The notes beneath the pieces are model-generated. The model saw nothing but the letters and a program-made list of their open reading frames with translations, ran no database searches and had not been told where the DNA came from. Positions 1-7,352 of a stretch of DNA of 34,988 bases are shown here, piece by piece. Made by a program: the position numbers and the translations under genes. Within the stretch, counting starts at the first letter, position 1, and each line of letters opens with the position of its first letter. The stretch is from contig JAKSVL010000003.1 of assembly GCA_024407995.1 (NCBI GenBank), positions 1 through 34,988 of the forward strand. Reading direction: 5' to 3'. The stretch is from Bacilli bacterium. Lineage in GTDB: Bacteria; Bacillota_I; Bacilli_A; RFN20; CAG-826.

Positions 1-53
1 AATTATAACTTTCAAAAAATGTCTCCAAGTAAAAGAAAGTTTACATCTTTTTC

Positions 54-82
54 TTGCCATACAAATAACAAAAATGTAATAT
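54..82 (+). promoter_or_regulatory. Predicted promoter of the HTH-glmM operon
   Basis: TTGCCA (54-59), a 17-base spacer and TATAAT-like TAATAT (77-82) form a good vegetative promoter. It gives a leader of about 20 bases holding TAGGAGG (97-103), 8 bases before the ATG. An AT-rich inverted repeat, AAAAAT-GTAAT-ATTTTT (70-86), lies over the -10 and could be an operator for the HTH domain of the first gene, but its composition makes chance likely. I see no gene in bases 1-111. Confidence 0.6.
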
Positions 83-111
83 TTTTCCATTCATACTAGG
101 AGGTTGCGTCT

Positions 112-1752
112 ATGACTATTGGTGAAAAGATTGTCCACTTGCGTATTGTTAATAACATTTCTCAAGAAGAATTGTCTAAAAACTTAAAAGTCTCAAGACA
201 ATCATTATCTAAATGGGAAAATAATGACACTTTACCTCCTTTGAATTCTATTAAGGATTTATGTCAAATCTTTAAAGTATCCGCTGATGAACTTATTGAT
301 GACAACATTGTCATTCATCGTGGCAAAAGAGTAGAACTCCCTGATGAAAATATCAAAACAAAATATTTCGGTACTGATGGTTTTAGAGGCGAGGCTAATG
401 AATCATTAAATTCAGATAAAGCTTATAAAATTGGTCGTTTCTTAGGTTGGTTCTATAGCAATCCTAAATACAATATGCAAAAGCCAGGATATCGTCCAAA
501 AATTGTTATCGGTAAAGATACAAGACGTTCTTCCTATATGCTTGAATATAGTGTCGCTGCTGGTGCGGCTAGTAGTGGTGCAGACGTGGAGTTACTCCAC
601 GTGACCACAACCCCATCTGTTTCATATATCGTGAGACAAGACTGTTTTGACTGTGGTGTGATGATCACGGCATCCCACAACCCATTCTATGACAATGGTA
701 TTAAAGTCATTAATGCTAATGGTGAAAAACTTGAAGATGGTGTGGCCTACTTAGCAGAAGCTTATTTGGATGGTGATTTTAAAGCCCTTGGTCTTGAAGA
801 TGAAGAAGATTTACCATTTGCTAAAAGAGGCGATATTGGCACAATCAACGATTACTCATCTGGTAGAAATAGATATATTGGTTATCTTATCTCTTTAGCA
901 AGACATTCCATGAAGAGATTAAAAATTGGTTTAGATACTGCTAACGGTGCTTCTTGGATGATTGCTAGAAGTGTTTTTGAAGCACTAGGAGCACAAGTGT
1001 TTATCGTTAACAACCATCCAGATGGTTTAAATATAAATTTCAATGCGGGTTCCACTCACATTGAACAATTCTGTAAATTTGTAAAAGAAAATAAATTAGA
1101 TGTCGGTTTCGCCTTTGATGGTGATGCTGATAGATGCATTGCCGTTGATGAAAATGGCAAAGAAGTCGATGGTGACAAAATCATGTATTTGCTTGCCTGC
1201 AAGTTACAAAGTGAAGGTTCCCTTGAAAAAGATACTGTCGTCGCCACAATTATGTCCAATAGTGGCCTTGAAAAGGCCCTTAAGAATATTGGCCTTAAAT
1301 TGGTGAGAACCAAAGTTGGCGATAGATTCGTCTTTGAAAAGATGATGAGTGATGGTTACGCTCTTGGTGGTGAACAATCTGGTCACGTTATTATTAGAAA
1401 ATATGCTACAACTGGTGATGGTGTTTTGACTGCTATCATGCTCGCTGAAGAAATGCTTGAAAGAAAAGAAACTCTTTCTAAACTTGTCTCACCAGTGAAA
1501 TTATTCCCACAAAAAACCAAAAATATCAAAGTCACTGATAAGAATGCAGCGGTAGAAGACGCTGCAGTCAAAGCTAAATTTGACGAAGTGAATAAAGAGA
1601 TTGGTGATAACGGGCGTGCGTTATTAAGACAATCTGGTACTGAGCCAGTCATTCGTATTACTGTGGAATATCAAACCTTACAAGGCTGTGATGAATATAT
1701 CGAGAAGATATATAACGTTGTGAAAAAAAGAGGCTTTGTCATCGATGAATAA
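112..1752 (+). CDS. glmM: HTH (XRE family)-phosphoglucosamine mutase fusion
   Basis: A 546-residue protein joins a DNA-binding domain to a complete alpha-D-phosphohexomutase. Residues about 5-62 are a Cro/C1-type helix-turn-helix (motif SQEELSKNLKVSRQSLSKWE). From about residue 84 it reads as GlmM, which converts glucosamine-6-P to glucosamine-1-P for cell-wall precursors: FGTDGFRG at the start, phosphoserine loop TASHNP with Ser188, metal loop DGDADR near 336-341, the GlmM-type sugar loop GEQSGH, and phosphate loop RQSGTEP near 506. GlmM alone is about 450 residues, so the extra length equals the HTH. No stop or plausible internal start separates the two parts. TAGGAGG precedes the ATG by 8 bases. 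It heads an operon with a GlmU-like acyltransferase and nagB, so autoregulation or pathway regulation is likely (inference). GlmM identity is favoured over phosphomannomutase by the GEQSGH loop and the neighbours. Confidence 0.92.
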   Translation: MTIGEKIVHLRIVNNISQEELSKNLKVSRQSLSKWENNDTLPPLNSIKDLCQIFKVSADELIDDNIVIHRGKRVELPDENIKTKYFGTDGFRGEANESLNSDKAYKIGRFLGWFYSNPKYNMQKPGYRPKIVIGKDTRRSSYMLEYSVAAGAASSGADVELLHVTTTPSVSYIVRQDCFDCGVMITASHNPFYDNGIKVINANGEKLEDGVAYLAEAYLDGDFKALGLEDEEDLPFAKRGDIGTINDYSSGRNRYIGYLISLARHSMKRLKIGLDTANGASWMIARSVFEALGAQVFIVNNHPDGLNINFNAGSTHIEQFCKFVKENKLDVGFAFDGDADRCIAVDENGKEVDGDKIMYLLACKLQSEGSLEKDTVVATIMSNSGLEKALKNIGLKLVRTKVGDRFVFEKMMSDGYALGGEQSGHVIIRKYATTGDGVLTAIMLAEEMLERKETLSKLVSPVKLFPQKTKNIKVTDKNAAVEDAAVKAKFDEVNKEIGDNGRALLRQSGTEPVIRITVEYQTLQGCDEYIEKIYNVVKKRGFVIDE

Positions 1753-2419
1753 AAAAGCAGTTTTAACAAAAGATTTATTCAATATCGAAGAGCCTTCATA
1801 CATGAAAGAGTTTTTTGGCAGATATGAATATCCTTGGCAAATGCTTCCTCATATTAAGGATCTAATAAGTGAATTATTAGAAAAGGGCATTCCAGGATAT
1901 ACCTTACTCAAAGAAGGTGTTTTGATAGGTGAGGATGTGAGCATCGCGCCAACCGCGACAATTATTCCCCCTGCTATTATCGGTAGTCATACCGAAATTA
2001 GACCAGGTGCCTTTATTAGAGGAAACTTCATCTGTGGTGAGAACTGTGTTCTTGGTAATTCTTCAGAATTCAAAAATGCCATTCTCTTATACCACGTACA
2101 AGTCCCACATTATAACTATGTTGGTGATTCCATCCTGGGTAATTATGCTCATATGGGTGCAGGTTCAATCTGCTCAAACCTAAAAAGCGATGGAAAGAAC
2201 ATCACCATACATGGTGATACTGAAATCGAATCCGGTTTAAGAAAAATAGGGGCAATCCTAGGAGATTATGCAGATATTGGTTGCCAGTCCGTTCTTAATC
2301 CAGGAACAATCATTGGCAAACATACACAAGTGTATCCATTAAGTATGGTACGCGGTGTGGTCCCAGAAAATAGTATTTATAAAGCAAAAGATAATATTGT
2401 CGTTAAAGAAAAGAGGTAA
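1745..2419 (+). CDS. Left-handed beta-helix acyltransferase, GlmU C-domain-like
   Basis: A 224-residue protein made mostly of hexapeptide repeats (about residues 55-200), the left-handed beta-helix fold of acyl/acetyltransferases. Two stretches resemble the acetyltransferase half of GlmU: VPHYNYVGDSILG, like the VNHLTYVGDAEIG region, and GAGSICSNLKSDGKN, like GAGTITCNYDGKN. The nucleotidyltransferase (pyrophosphorylase) half of GlmU is absent. The likely role is acetylation of glucosamine-1-P made by the upstream GlmM, but the substrate is inferred from motifs and context. The ATG at 1745 is preferred to the TTG at 1736, because AAGAGG (1728-1733) is 11 bases from the former and only 2 from the latter. 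The gene overlaps the glmM stop by 8 bases, so translation is probably coupled. Homologues may be listed as UDP-GlcNAc pyrophosphorylase, a misleading name for this domain alone. Confidence 0.8.
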   Translation: MNKKAVLTKDLFNIEEPSYMKEFFGRYEYPWQMLPHIKDLISELLEKGIPGYTLLKEGVLIGEDVSIAPTATIIPPAIIGSHTEIRPGAFIRGNFICGENCVLGNSSEFKNAILLYHVQVPHYNYVGDSILGNYAHMGAGSICSNLKSDGKNITIHGDTEIESGLRKIGAILGDYADIGCQSVLNPGTIIGKHTQVYPLSMVRGVVPENSIYKAKDNIVVKEKR

Positions 2420-2425
2420 AACAAA

Positions 2426-3148
2426 ATGAAAGTAGTTATCGGCACAAACGAAGAAATCAGCAAATTGATTGCAGAAGAATTTATCAAGCAAGTCCAAAAG
2501 AAACCAAATAGTGTTCTTGGTTTAGCAACAGGTACATCTCCAATTGATGTTTACGCTAATATGATTAAGGCTAATCAAGAAGGTCGTGTTTCATTTAAAG
2601 ATGTCGCCACATTTAACTTAGATGAATATATTGGCTTAGAAGGTACACACGATCAATCTTATCGTTATTTCATGAATAAATATTTATTCAATGGTTTAGA
2701 CATTGACAAAGCTCGCACACATGTTTTAAAAGGTGTTGGTGATTATTTAGCATATGCTAATCAATACGATGCTGAAATCGCTTCTTTCGGTGGCATTGAT
2801 TTACAAATCTTAGGTATTGGTAGTGATGGCCATATCGCTTTTAATGAACCAGGAACTCCATTTGATTCATTAACTCATGTTGCAGAATTAACCGAACAAA
2901 CAATTAAAGATAATTCTCGTTTATTCAATGATATTTCTGAAGTCCCAACTAAGGCTGTTACTATGGGTTTAAAGAGCATTATGAATGCAAGAAAAATCGT
3001 TTTAATTGCAACTGGTCAAAATAAAGCACAAGCAATTTATAATTTATTAAAAGGTCCAAAGACCGAAGATGTTCCTTGCTCAATTTTACAAGATCACCCA
3101 GACTGCACAATTTATTGTGATGCTGCGGCATATAGCTTAATTAAGTAA
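2426..3148 (+). CDS. nagB: Glucosamine-6-phosphate deaminase
   Basis: This 240-residue protein interconverts glucosamine-6-P and fructose-6-P plus ammonia in the cytoplasm. The sequence has the NagB phosphate loop LGLATGTSP (31-39), FNLDEYIGL with the catalytic base Asp66, and GIGSDGHIAFNEPG with Asp134, His136 and Glu141. These are spaced as Asp72, Asp141, His143 and Glu148 are in E. coli NagB. Length is typical of the short Bacillota form. The ATG follows AAGAGGT and lies 6 bases after the previous stop, so it is the third gene of the operon, which ends at a strong terminator. With GlmM and an acetyltransferase upstream, it may run in the aminating direction and supply glucosamine-6-P (inference). 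The alternative is the usual catabolic role. Confidence 0.95.
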   Translation: MKVVIGTNEEISKLIAEEFIKQVQKKPNSVLGLATGTSPIDVYANMIKANQEGRVSFKDVATFNLDEYIGLEGTHDQSYRYFMNKYLFNGLDIDKARTHVLKGVGDYLAYANQYDAEIASFGGIDLQILGIGSDGHIAFNEPGTPFDSLTHVAELTEQTIKDNSRLFNDISEVPTKAVTMGLKSIMNARKIVLIATGQNKAQAIYNLLKGPKTEDVPCSILQDHPDCTIYCDAAAYSLIK

Positions 3149-3162
3149 AAAAAGCACCAAAT

Positions 3163-3190
3163 AAAAGCGGCTGAAACACGCCGCTTTTTT
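3163..3190 (+). terminator. Terminator after nagB
   Basis: Perfect 9-base stem AAAAGCGGC (3163-3171) and GCCGCTTTT (3180-3188) with loop TGAAACAC and a T run. It ends the glmM-acyltransferase-nagB operon. Confidence 0.93.
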
Positions 3191-3220
3191 ATTGGCAATT
3201 TTTAAAAATTAGGGTTTTAC

Positions 3221-3249
3221 TTACAAAAAATGCTTAAAAATGCGATAAT
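3221..3249 (+). promoter_or_regulatory. Predicted promoter of carD, start site almost at the ATG
   Basis: TTACAA (3221-3226), 17 bases, GATAAT (3244-3249). A start about 7 bases past the -10 would fall near 3256, giving a leader of about 4 bases before the ATG at 3260. There is no Shine-Dalgarno-like purine run upstream of that ATG. Confidence 0.5.
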
Positions 3250-3259
3250 ATAAACGTAA

Positions 3260-3751
3260 ATGTTTAAAATTAATGACTCTGTAATCCATTGCCGCGAAGG
3301 TCTTTCCAAGATAGTTGCTATGAACAGCATGAATGGAAAAGATTACTTTTTAGTGAGCGTTCAACGCAACAGTGGCGAAACAATTTATGTGCCAGTGGAA
3401 ACTGCTAGTAGTATCATTCGTCCTTTAATGAATGAAAAAGAAGCAGATGAGTTATTAAGATATATCAAGAAGATTCACAAAGAATTCAACACCAATACCA
3501 AACAAAGAAGAGACGCTTATAAAAAGATGCTTTCTTCTGGTGATGTGAAAGAAATTGCTTATTTATATCGTCAATTATTTTTCTATAACAAAATCGGTGG
3601 TGAAAATAACACCGAAATTAAATTAGGCCCAGTTGATATTGATATGCTAACTTATGCACAAAATATGTTGATGGATGAATTGTCAATCACTTATAACGTG
3701 AAATTAGAAGAAGTTAAAGACTTCGTTGAAAAGAGAATCGCTAAATTATAA
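3260..3751 (+). CDS. carD: CarD/CdnL-type RNA polymerase-binding regulator
   Basis: A 163-residue protein that begins directly with a CarD/TRCF RNA-polymerase-interacting domain (residues 1 to about 60: FKINDSVIHCREGLSKI, then a short beta-rich stretch ending YVPVET) followed by an all-helical C-terminal half. Family members bind the polymerase beta subunit and stabilise open complexes at rRNA and other promoters. Because the domain starts at the first residues, the ATG at 3260 must be close to the true start even though no ribosome site precedes it. It lies between the nagB terminator and a convergent gene whose stop it overlaps by 6 bases, so it is probably transcribed alone. The assignment rests on the N-terminal pattern and overall architecture; the gene symbol follows the family. 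Confidence 0.85.
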   Translation: MFKINDSVIHCREGLSKIVAMNSMNGKDYFLVSVQRNSGETIYVPVETASSIIRPLMNEKEADELLRYIKKIHKEFNTNTKQRRDAYKKMLSSGDVKEIAYLYRQLFFYNKIGGENNTEIKLGPVDIDMLTYAQNMLMDELSITYNVKLEEVKDFVEKRIAKL

Positions 3752-4402
3752 ATTAACCCACTTTAATAAGTAATCGGTTAGTTCTCTAATTGAAGAAAAC
3801 GGCATGTCGTTAGGACATGTTTTTTTAAGCTCATCAAGCGTTCTAAAACCATAGGCCACTAAACGATAATCTAGCTCTGCGTTACTCGCGCTTTCTTTAT
3901 CAATATCAGTGTCACCAATATATAAACATTCTTCTTTGTTAATATCATTTTCTTTAACTATTTTATTAATAAGATATGGATCTGGTTTTTTAGGATGATC
4001 CATATATGAACCTTGAATGACATCAAATATACCAGGGAACTCTTTATTAATAAGTTTTTGTGTTAAATCATTGTCTTTATTAGAGACCACAACTAGTAAA
4101 CATTTTCCTTTTAAAGATGTTAATAATTCCTTAATTCCTTCGTAAGGTTTTGTATAGATATCATAATGTTCTAAATAATAAGATTTAAATAAATAAAAGA
4201 CCTCTTTTTCTTTTTCTTTAGTAATACTATTACCAGTACATCTATTGATTAAAACTTGTGTGCCATTTCCGATTGCTTTTCTCACGAATTCAATGCACCT
4301 CTCCTCTAAATTGAAGGAAATTAAAGCGTGATTAACAGCGTTTGTTAAATCTTGTAAGGTATCAAGAATCGTGCCATCAAGATCAAAAATAATTGTTTTC
4401 AT
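3746..4402 (-). CDS. HAD-superfamily hydrolase, phosphoglycolate phosphatase-like
   Basis: A 218-residue haloacid-dehalogenase phosphatase. Motif I is FDLDGTILDT with nucleophile Asp7 and Asp9, motif II is VVSNKD with Ser107, motif III is the KKPDP region (Lys138/139), and motif IV is IGDTDID with Asp164 and Asp168. A helical cap of about 70 residues sits between motifs I and II (subclass IA), as in phosphoglycolate phosphatase and PpaX-like pyrophosphatases. The substrate cannot be read from sequence. Its ATG overlaps the sirtuin stop by one base (TAATG) and has no clear ribosome site, so translation is probably coupled to the sirtuin. Its 3' end overlaps the convergent carD gene by 6 bases, with no terminator between them. 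Confidence 0.88.
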   Translation of the reverse strand: MKTIIFDLDGTILDTLQDLTNAVNHALISFNLEERCIEFVRKAIGNGTQVLINRCTGNSITKEKEKEVFYLFKSYYLEHYDIYTKPYEGIKELLTSLKGKCLLVVVSNKDNDLTQKLINKEFPGIFDVIQGSYMDHPKKPDPYLINKIVKENDINKEECLYIGDTDIDKESASNAELDYRLVAYGFRTLDELKKTCPNDMPFSSIRELTDYLLKWVNL

Positions 4403-5130
4403 TATTTAATCTTTTTAATTACTTCAGCGACATCTTCGTTGAATACTAAATCACAGTTAGAATCATATGAAGTAGCTTCTTTGTTGATAACTACCAAATA
4501 ACGACCCTTGAAATAGCGAACAAAGCCAGCAGCAGGATACACTCTTAATGATGTACCGATAATAATCAAAAGGTCGCATGTCATTATAGCGTTGATGGAT
4601 CTACTGATTGTATCTTCATCCAACGATTCTTCATATAAAACAACATTTGGTTTAATCGTGCCAACACATTTATCACAATGCGGTACACCCTTAGAATTCA
4701 TCACATAATCTAAACCAAATAAGCGCCCACATTTTTGACAGAAATTTTGATGAACTGTGCCGTGCAATTCGTACACTAAAGATGAGCCAGCTTTTTGATG
4801 AAGGCCATCAATATTTTGAGTAACAACAATTACATTTTTACCCTTCTTTTCTAAATCTGCAAAAAACTTATGTGCGATGTTTGGTTCGGCATTTGGGTAG
4901 CACATTTTGTCTTTATAAAATTCGTAAAATTCTTCTGTGTGCTTGACAAAGAAGGTATGAGAAATGATATCTTCTGGTGTCGCACTAAATTTTGTTTTTT
5001 GATTATAGATGCCATCAGCGCTTCTAAAATCAGGGACGCCACTAGGCACAGATATACCCGCGCCAGTGAAAACGACGATATTTTGACACTCGCCGATCAT
5101 CTCTTTTAAATATTCATATTCGTTTTTCAT
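4402..5130 (-). CDS. cobB: SIR2-family NAD-dependent protein deacylase
   Basis: A complete 242-residue bacterial sirtuin, which removes acyl groups from protein lysines using NAD. NAD-binding motifs are GAGIS (23-27) followed by GVPDFRS, and TQNIDGLH (104-111). The catalytic histidine is in ELHGT (His123). Four zinc-binding cysteines are in two CxxC pairs (131/134 and 152/155). The C-terminal Rossmann part has GTSLRVYPAAG. It is first in a two-gene operon with a HAD phosphatase, divergent from the O-antigen ligase-like gene. No Shine-Dalgarno sequence precedes the ATG, and a predicted promoter ends 6 bases before it. Whether it is a deacetylase, desuccinylase or other deacylase is not shown; the symbol is the common bacterial name. 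Confidence 0.93.
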   Translation of the reverse strand: MKNEYEYLKEMIGECQNIVVFTGAGISVPSGVPDFRSADGIYNQKTKFSATPEDIISHTFFVKHTEEFYEFYKDKMCYPNAEPNIAHKFFADLEKKGKNVIVVTQNIDGLHQKAGSSLVYELHGTVHQNFCQKCGRLFGLDYVMNSKGVPHCDKCVGTIKPNVVLYEESLDEDTISRSINAIMTCDLLIIIGTSLRVYPAAGFVRYFKGRYLVVINKEATSYDSNCDLVFNEDVAEVIKKIK

Positions 5131-5136
5131 GACACT

Positions 5137-5165
5137 ATTTTAACAATTTATTGTTAGTTTGTTTA
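5137..5165 (-). promoter_or_regulatory. Predicted promoter of the sirtuin gene, leaderless arrangement
   Basis: Read on the minus strand: TAAACA (5165-5160), 17 bases, TAAAAT (5142-5137), then AGTGTC and the ATG at 5130. A start 7 bases after the -10 is the A of the ATG. No ribosome site is present. Confidence 0.5.
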
Positions 5166-5198
5166 GGGCAATTGTTAATGAATTATATAAATTTAATA

Positions 5199-5226
5199 TG
5201 GTCAAAATTATGTCGGCGTGTATAAT
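5199..5226 (+). promoter_or_regulatory. Predicted promoter of the O-antigen ligase-like operon
   Basis: TGGTCA (5199-5204), 16 bases, perfect TATAAT (5221-5226). The start would be near 5233, leaving a leader of about 30 bases without a Shine-Dalgarno sequence. A second possible -10, TATTAT (5251-5256), lies 7 bases before the ATG but has no good -35. Confidence 0.5.
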
Positions 5227-5263
5227 ACTCGTGGGACATCGGTCTCGCATTATTATTTGATAT

Positions 5264-6901
5264 ATGGGCAAATTAAGATTTACATTAACTAGTGTCGTAT
5301 TTTGGATAGTGTTAGTCCTATCCTGTATTTTGTCTGAAAGCTTTATTGTTTTTAATAGCGATCCACTTAAATCGTTCTCTAGTGATTCCGCTTTTTTCTT
5401 AACTGTCTCCATTATCATCTTATTAGTGTTTTATTATTTCCTCGAACATAAAAAGAATGGTCTTAAATTCGACAAAATTCTTTTACCAAGTTTTTGCATT
5501 ATTGGTTTATTGCTTATTCTTAATGTCTTCCGTCAAGGTGAACGTTCCTTCATTAGCTATTCAGGAATGTGGGACTTCATTATTACTTTTTCTTTTAAAG
5601 ATCGCTTTATGGCGGCCTTACAAATTGTTATATGGCTAGGGGTTGTTTATGGTCTAATTTTCTCTTACAATCGCTTGCGATTGAACAAAGAAAGCTTCAG
5701 ATGGATTGCTAAGATTTATTTGCTAGGTATCATCTGTGTTTCTTTTTTTGATCACTTTTTAGAAGCAGAAACTATCGGCGGCATCTTTAACGGCACATAC
5801 GAAGGCGAAGGTTTAGAGTTTGTCACGGGCAATCCTAATGTTTGGTCTTTATTAATATTCTCCGCTATATTGTGCGCTTTGCTTCTCTGTTATAAGAGGT
5901 TTAATTGGTACTATTTAGCAGCGATGATTTATTTATTCATCTTCAACATTCTTACGACTTGTTCTTCCACATTCTATATTTCATTTATCGCTATTACAGC
6001 GTTCATTATTTATGAGATTGTTTCAACATATAGACACGATAAATATCATCGTCGAAGATTGACTATTATTTATCTCAGTTGCCTTTTAGGCGCTGTTGGT
6101 TTATTTGCCTTTTTAGTATTGCTTCAAGTTCCAGTTTTTTCTAACATTTGGTCTTTCATTATTAGAGAACTATTCCAGAAAGATTTTATGACATTAACTG
6201 GCCGCACTGATATGTGGCAAAGAATCATTATTTTGATGAGTGGAAATCCACTAGATATTATTTTTGGTTTAGGCCATCAAACAGCCACTTTTGTTTTTAG
6301 AGAATATATGGGCACATCAGTTAAAAGTGCGCATAATGCTTTCTTTGAAATATTCTTAAGATATGGTCTAGTTGGCCTATTAATTTATGTTGGTTTAATT
6401 GGTGTAATTATTTATTGTTTTATTTTACAAATAAAGAAGAAAAATTATCGCTTCTCTTTCTTCTATGGTATTTGCTTCATCAGCATTTTCATGCATTCAT
6501 TATTAGAATCTACAACTTTGTTCACGCCTAATATTGGAGGTCTATTCTTCGGTGCGGTTTTTGTTTTACCAGTTATGAACATTCTTCAAGAGAAAAAAAT
6601 CGCAGAATTTAAAGCAGATATATTAACTATTAATGTTACTAAAGAAACAATTAAATCAACAACAGCTATATCACATGTGGTACAAATTGCGTATTCAGTA
6701 ACGTTAACAATTATATTAAAAAATATTTTTAATATTGGGCCATATCGCTTTATACTAATTCTTATCTTTTTGATAATGATTAATACAATTGTGATTTCTC
6801 GTTTGAGAAAAAATAAGAATTATAAACCATTACAAATTCTATCTAATAATATATTATTAAGATATCAAAACGCAGTGAAAAAGGAGAGAAACGATGAGTA
6901 A
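5264..6901 (+). CDS. O-antigen ligase/polymerase-like membrane protein
   Basis: A 545-residue polytopic membrane protein with about a dozen hydrophobic segments. The middle matches the O-antigen ligase/Wzy family pattern: GNPNVWSLL near residue 190, a run of helices, the TGRTDMWQ motif near 310 opening the large extracytoplasmic loop, and SAHNAFFEIFLRYG near 354-367 before more helices. Such proteins polymerise or transfer surface polysaccharide repeat units. The C-terminal 110 residues (after about 435) add a soluble stretch and two or three more helices and match nothing I recognise. It starts an operon whose next gene, smpB, overlaps it by 8 bases. The ATG has no visible ribosome site. It is confidently a membrane protein of this superfamily; the polymer and the ligase-versus-polymerase role are unknown. 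Confidence 0.8.
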   Translation: MGKLRFTLTSVVFWIVLVLSCILSESFIVFNSDPLKSFSSDSAFFLTVSIIILLVFYYFLEHKKNGLKFDKILLPSFCIIGLLLILNVFRQGERSFISYSGMWDFIITFSFKDRFMAALQIVIWLGVVYGLIFSYNRLRLNKESFRWIAKIYLLGIICVSFFDHFLEAETIGGIFNGTYEGEGLEFVTGNPNVWSLLIFSAILCALLLCYKRFNWYYLAAMIYLFIFNILTTCSSTFYISFIAITAFIIYEIVSTYRHDKYHRRRLTIIYLSCLLGAVGLFAFLVLLQVPVFSNIWSFIIRELFQKDFMTLTGRTDMWQRIIILMSGNPLDIIFGLGHQTATFVFREYMGTSVKSAHNAFFEIFLRYGLVGLLIYVGLIGVIIYCFILQIKKKNYRFSFFYGICFISIFMHSLLESTTLFTPNIGGLFFGAVFVLPVMNILQEKKIAEFKADILTINVTKETIKSTTAISHVVQIAYSVTLTIILKNIFNIGPYRFILILIFLIMINTIVISRLRKNKNYKPLQILSNNILLRYQNAVKKERNDE

Positions 6902-7352
6902 TGATGCTGGAATTAAAATTATAACTTCGAACAAAAAAGCCCATTTTAATTATTTCCTTAGTGAATTCACTGAATGTGGTCTTTCTTTAATGGGCACAGA
7001 AATCAAGTCCTTAAGGACCCATGGTTGTTCCCTTAATGATTCTTATATTGTGATTAGAAACGGGGAAATGGAAGTCTTAAATATGCACATTAATCCTTAT
7101 GACAAAGGCAACATTTTTAATCACGATCCTTTAAGAACTAGAAAGCTCTTATTACATAAAAAAGAAATTAGATGGTTTGATGATAAAGTTAAAAGAGATG
7201 GCTACACTATCGTTCCTACGCGCGTGTACCTAAAGCGTGGTAGGGCGAAGATAGAGATTGCCCTTGCAAAGGGCAAAAAGCTCTATGACAAACGTGAAAC
7301 AATCAAACAAAGAGACATTAAACGCAGCCTCAAGAATGGAGATAATCTATGA
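6894..7352 (+). CDS. smpB: SsrA-binding protein SmpB
   Basis: A 152-residue tmRNA partner that delivers SsrA RNA to stalled ribosomes. Diagnostic stretches are NKKAHFNYF at the start, GLSLMGTEIKSLR, NGEMEVLNMHINPYDKGN, RTRKLLLHKKEI, RVYLKRGRAKIEIALAKGKKLYDKRE, and a basic tail after the KRE segment that becomes helical in the ribosome. AAGGAGA is 7 bases before the ATG. The start overlaps the upstream membrane-protein gene by 8 bases and the stop overlaps folC (ATGA), so it sits mid-operon. The tmRNA gene itself, often nearby, is not in this window. Confidence 0.97.
   Translation: MSNDAGIKIITSNKKAHFNYFLSEFTECGLSLMGTEIKSLRTHGCSLNDSYIVIRNGEMEVLNMHINPYDKGNIFNHDPLRTRKLLLHKKEIRWFDDKVKRDGYTIVPTRVYLKRGRAKIEIALAKGKKLYDKRETIKQRDIKRSLKNGDNL

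Noticed and set aside
1736-1744. TTG at 1736 as start of the beta-helix protein
   Set aside because: The ribosome-binding run AAGAGG is only 2 bases from it, but at a usable distance from the ATG at 1745.
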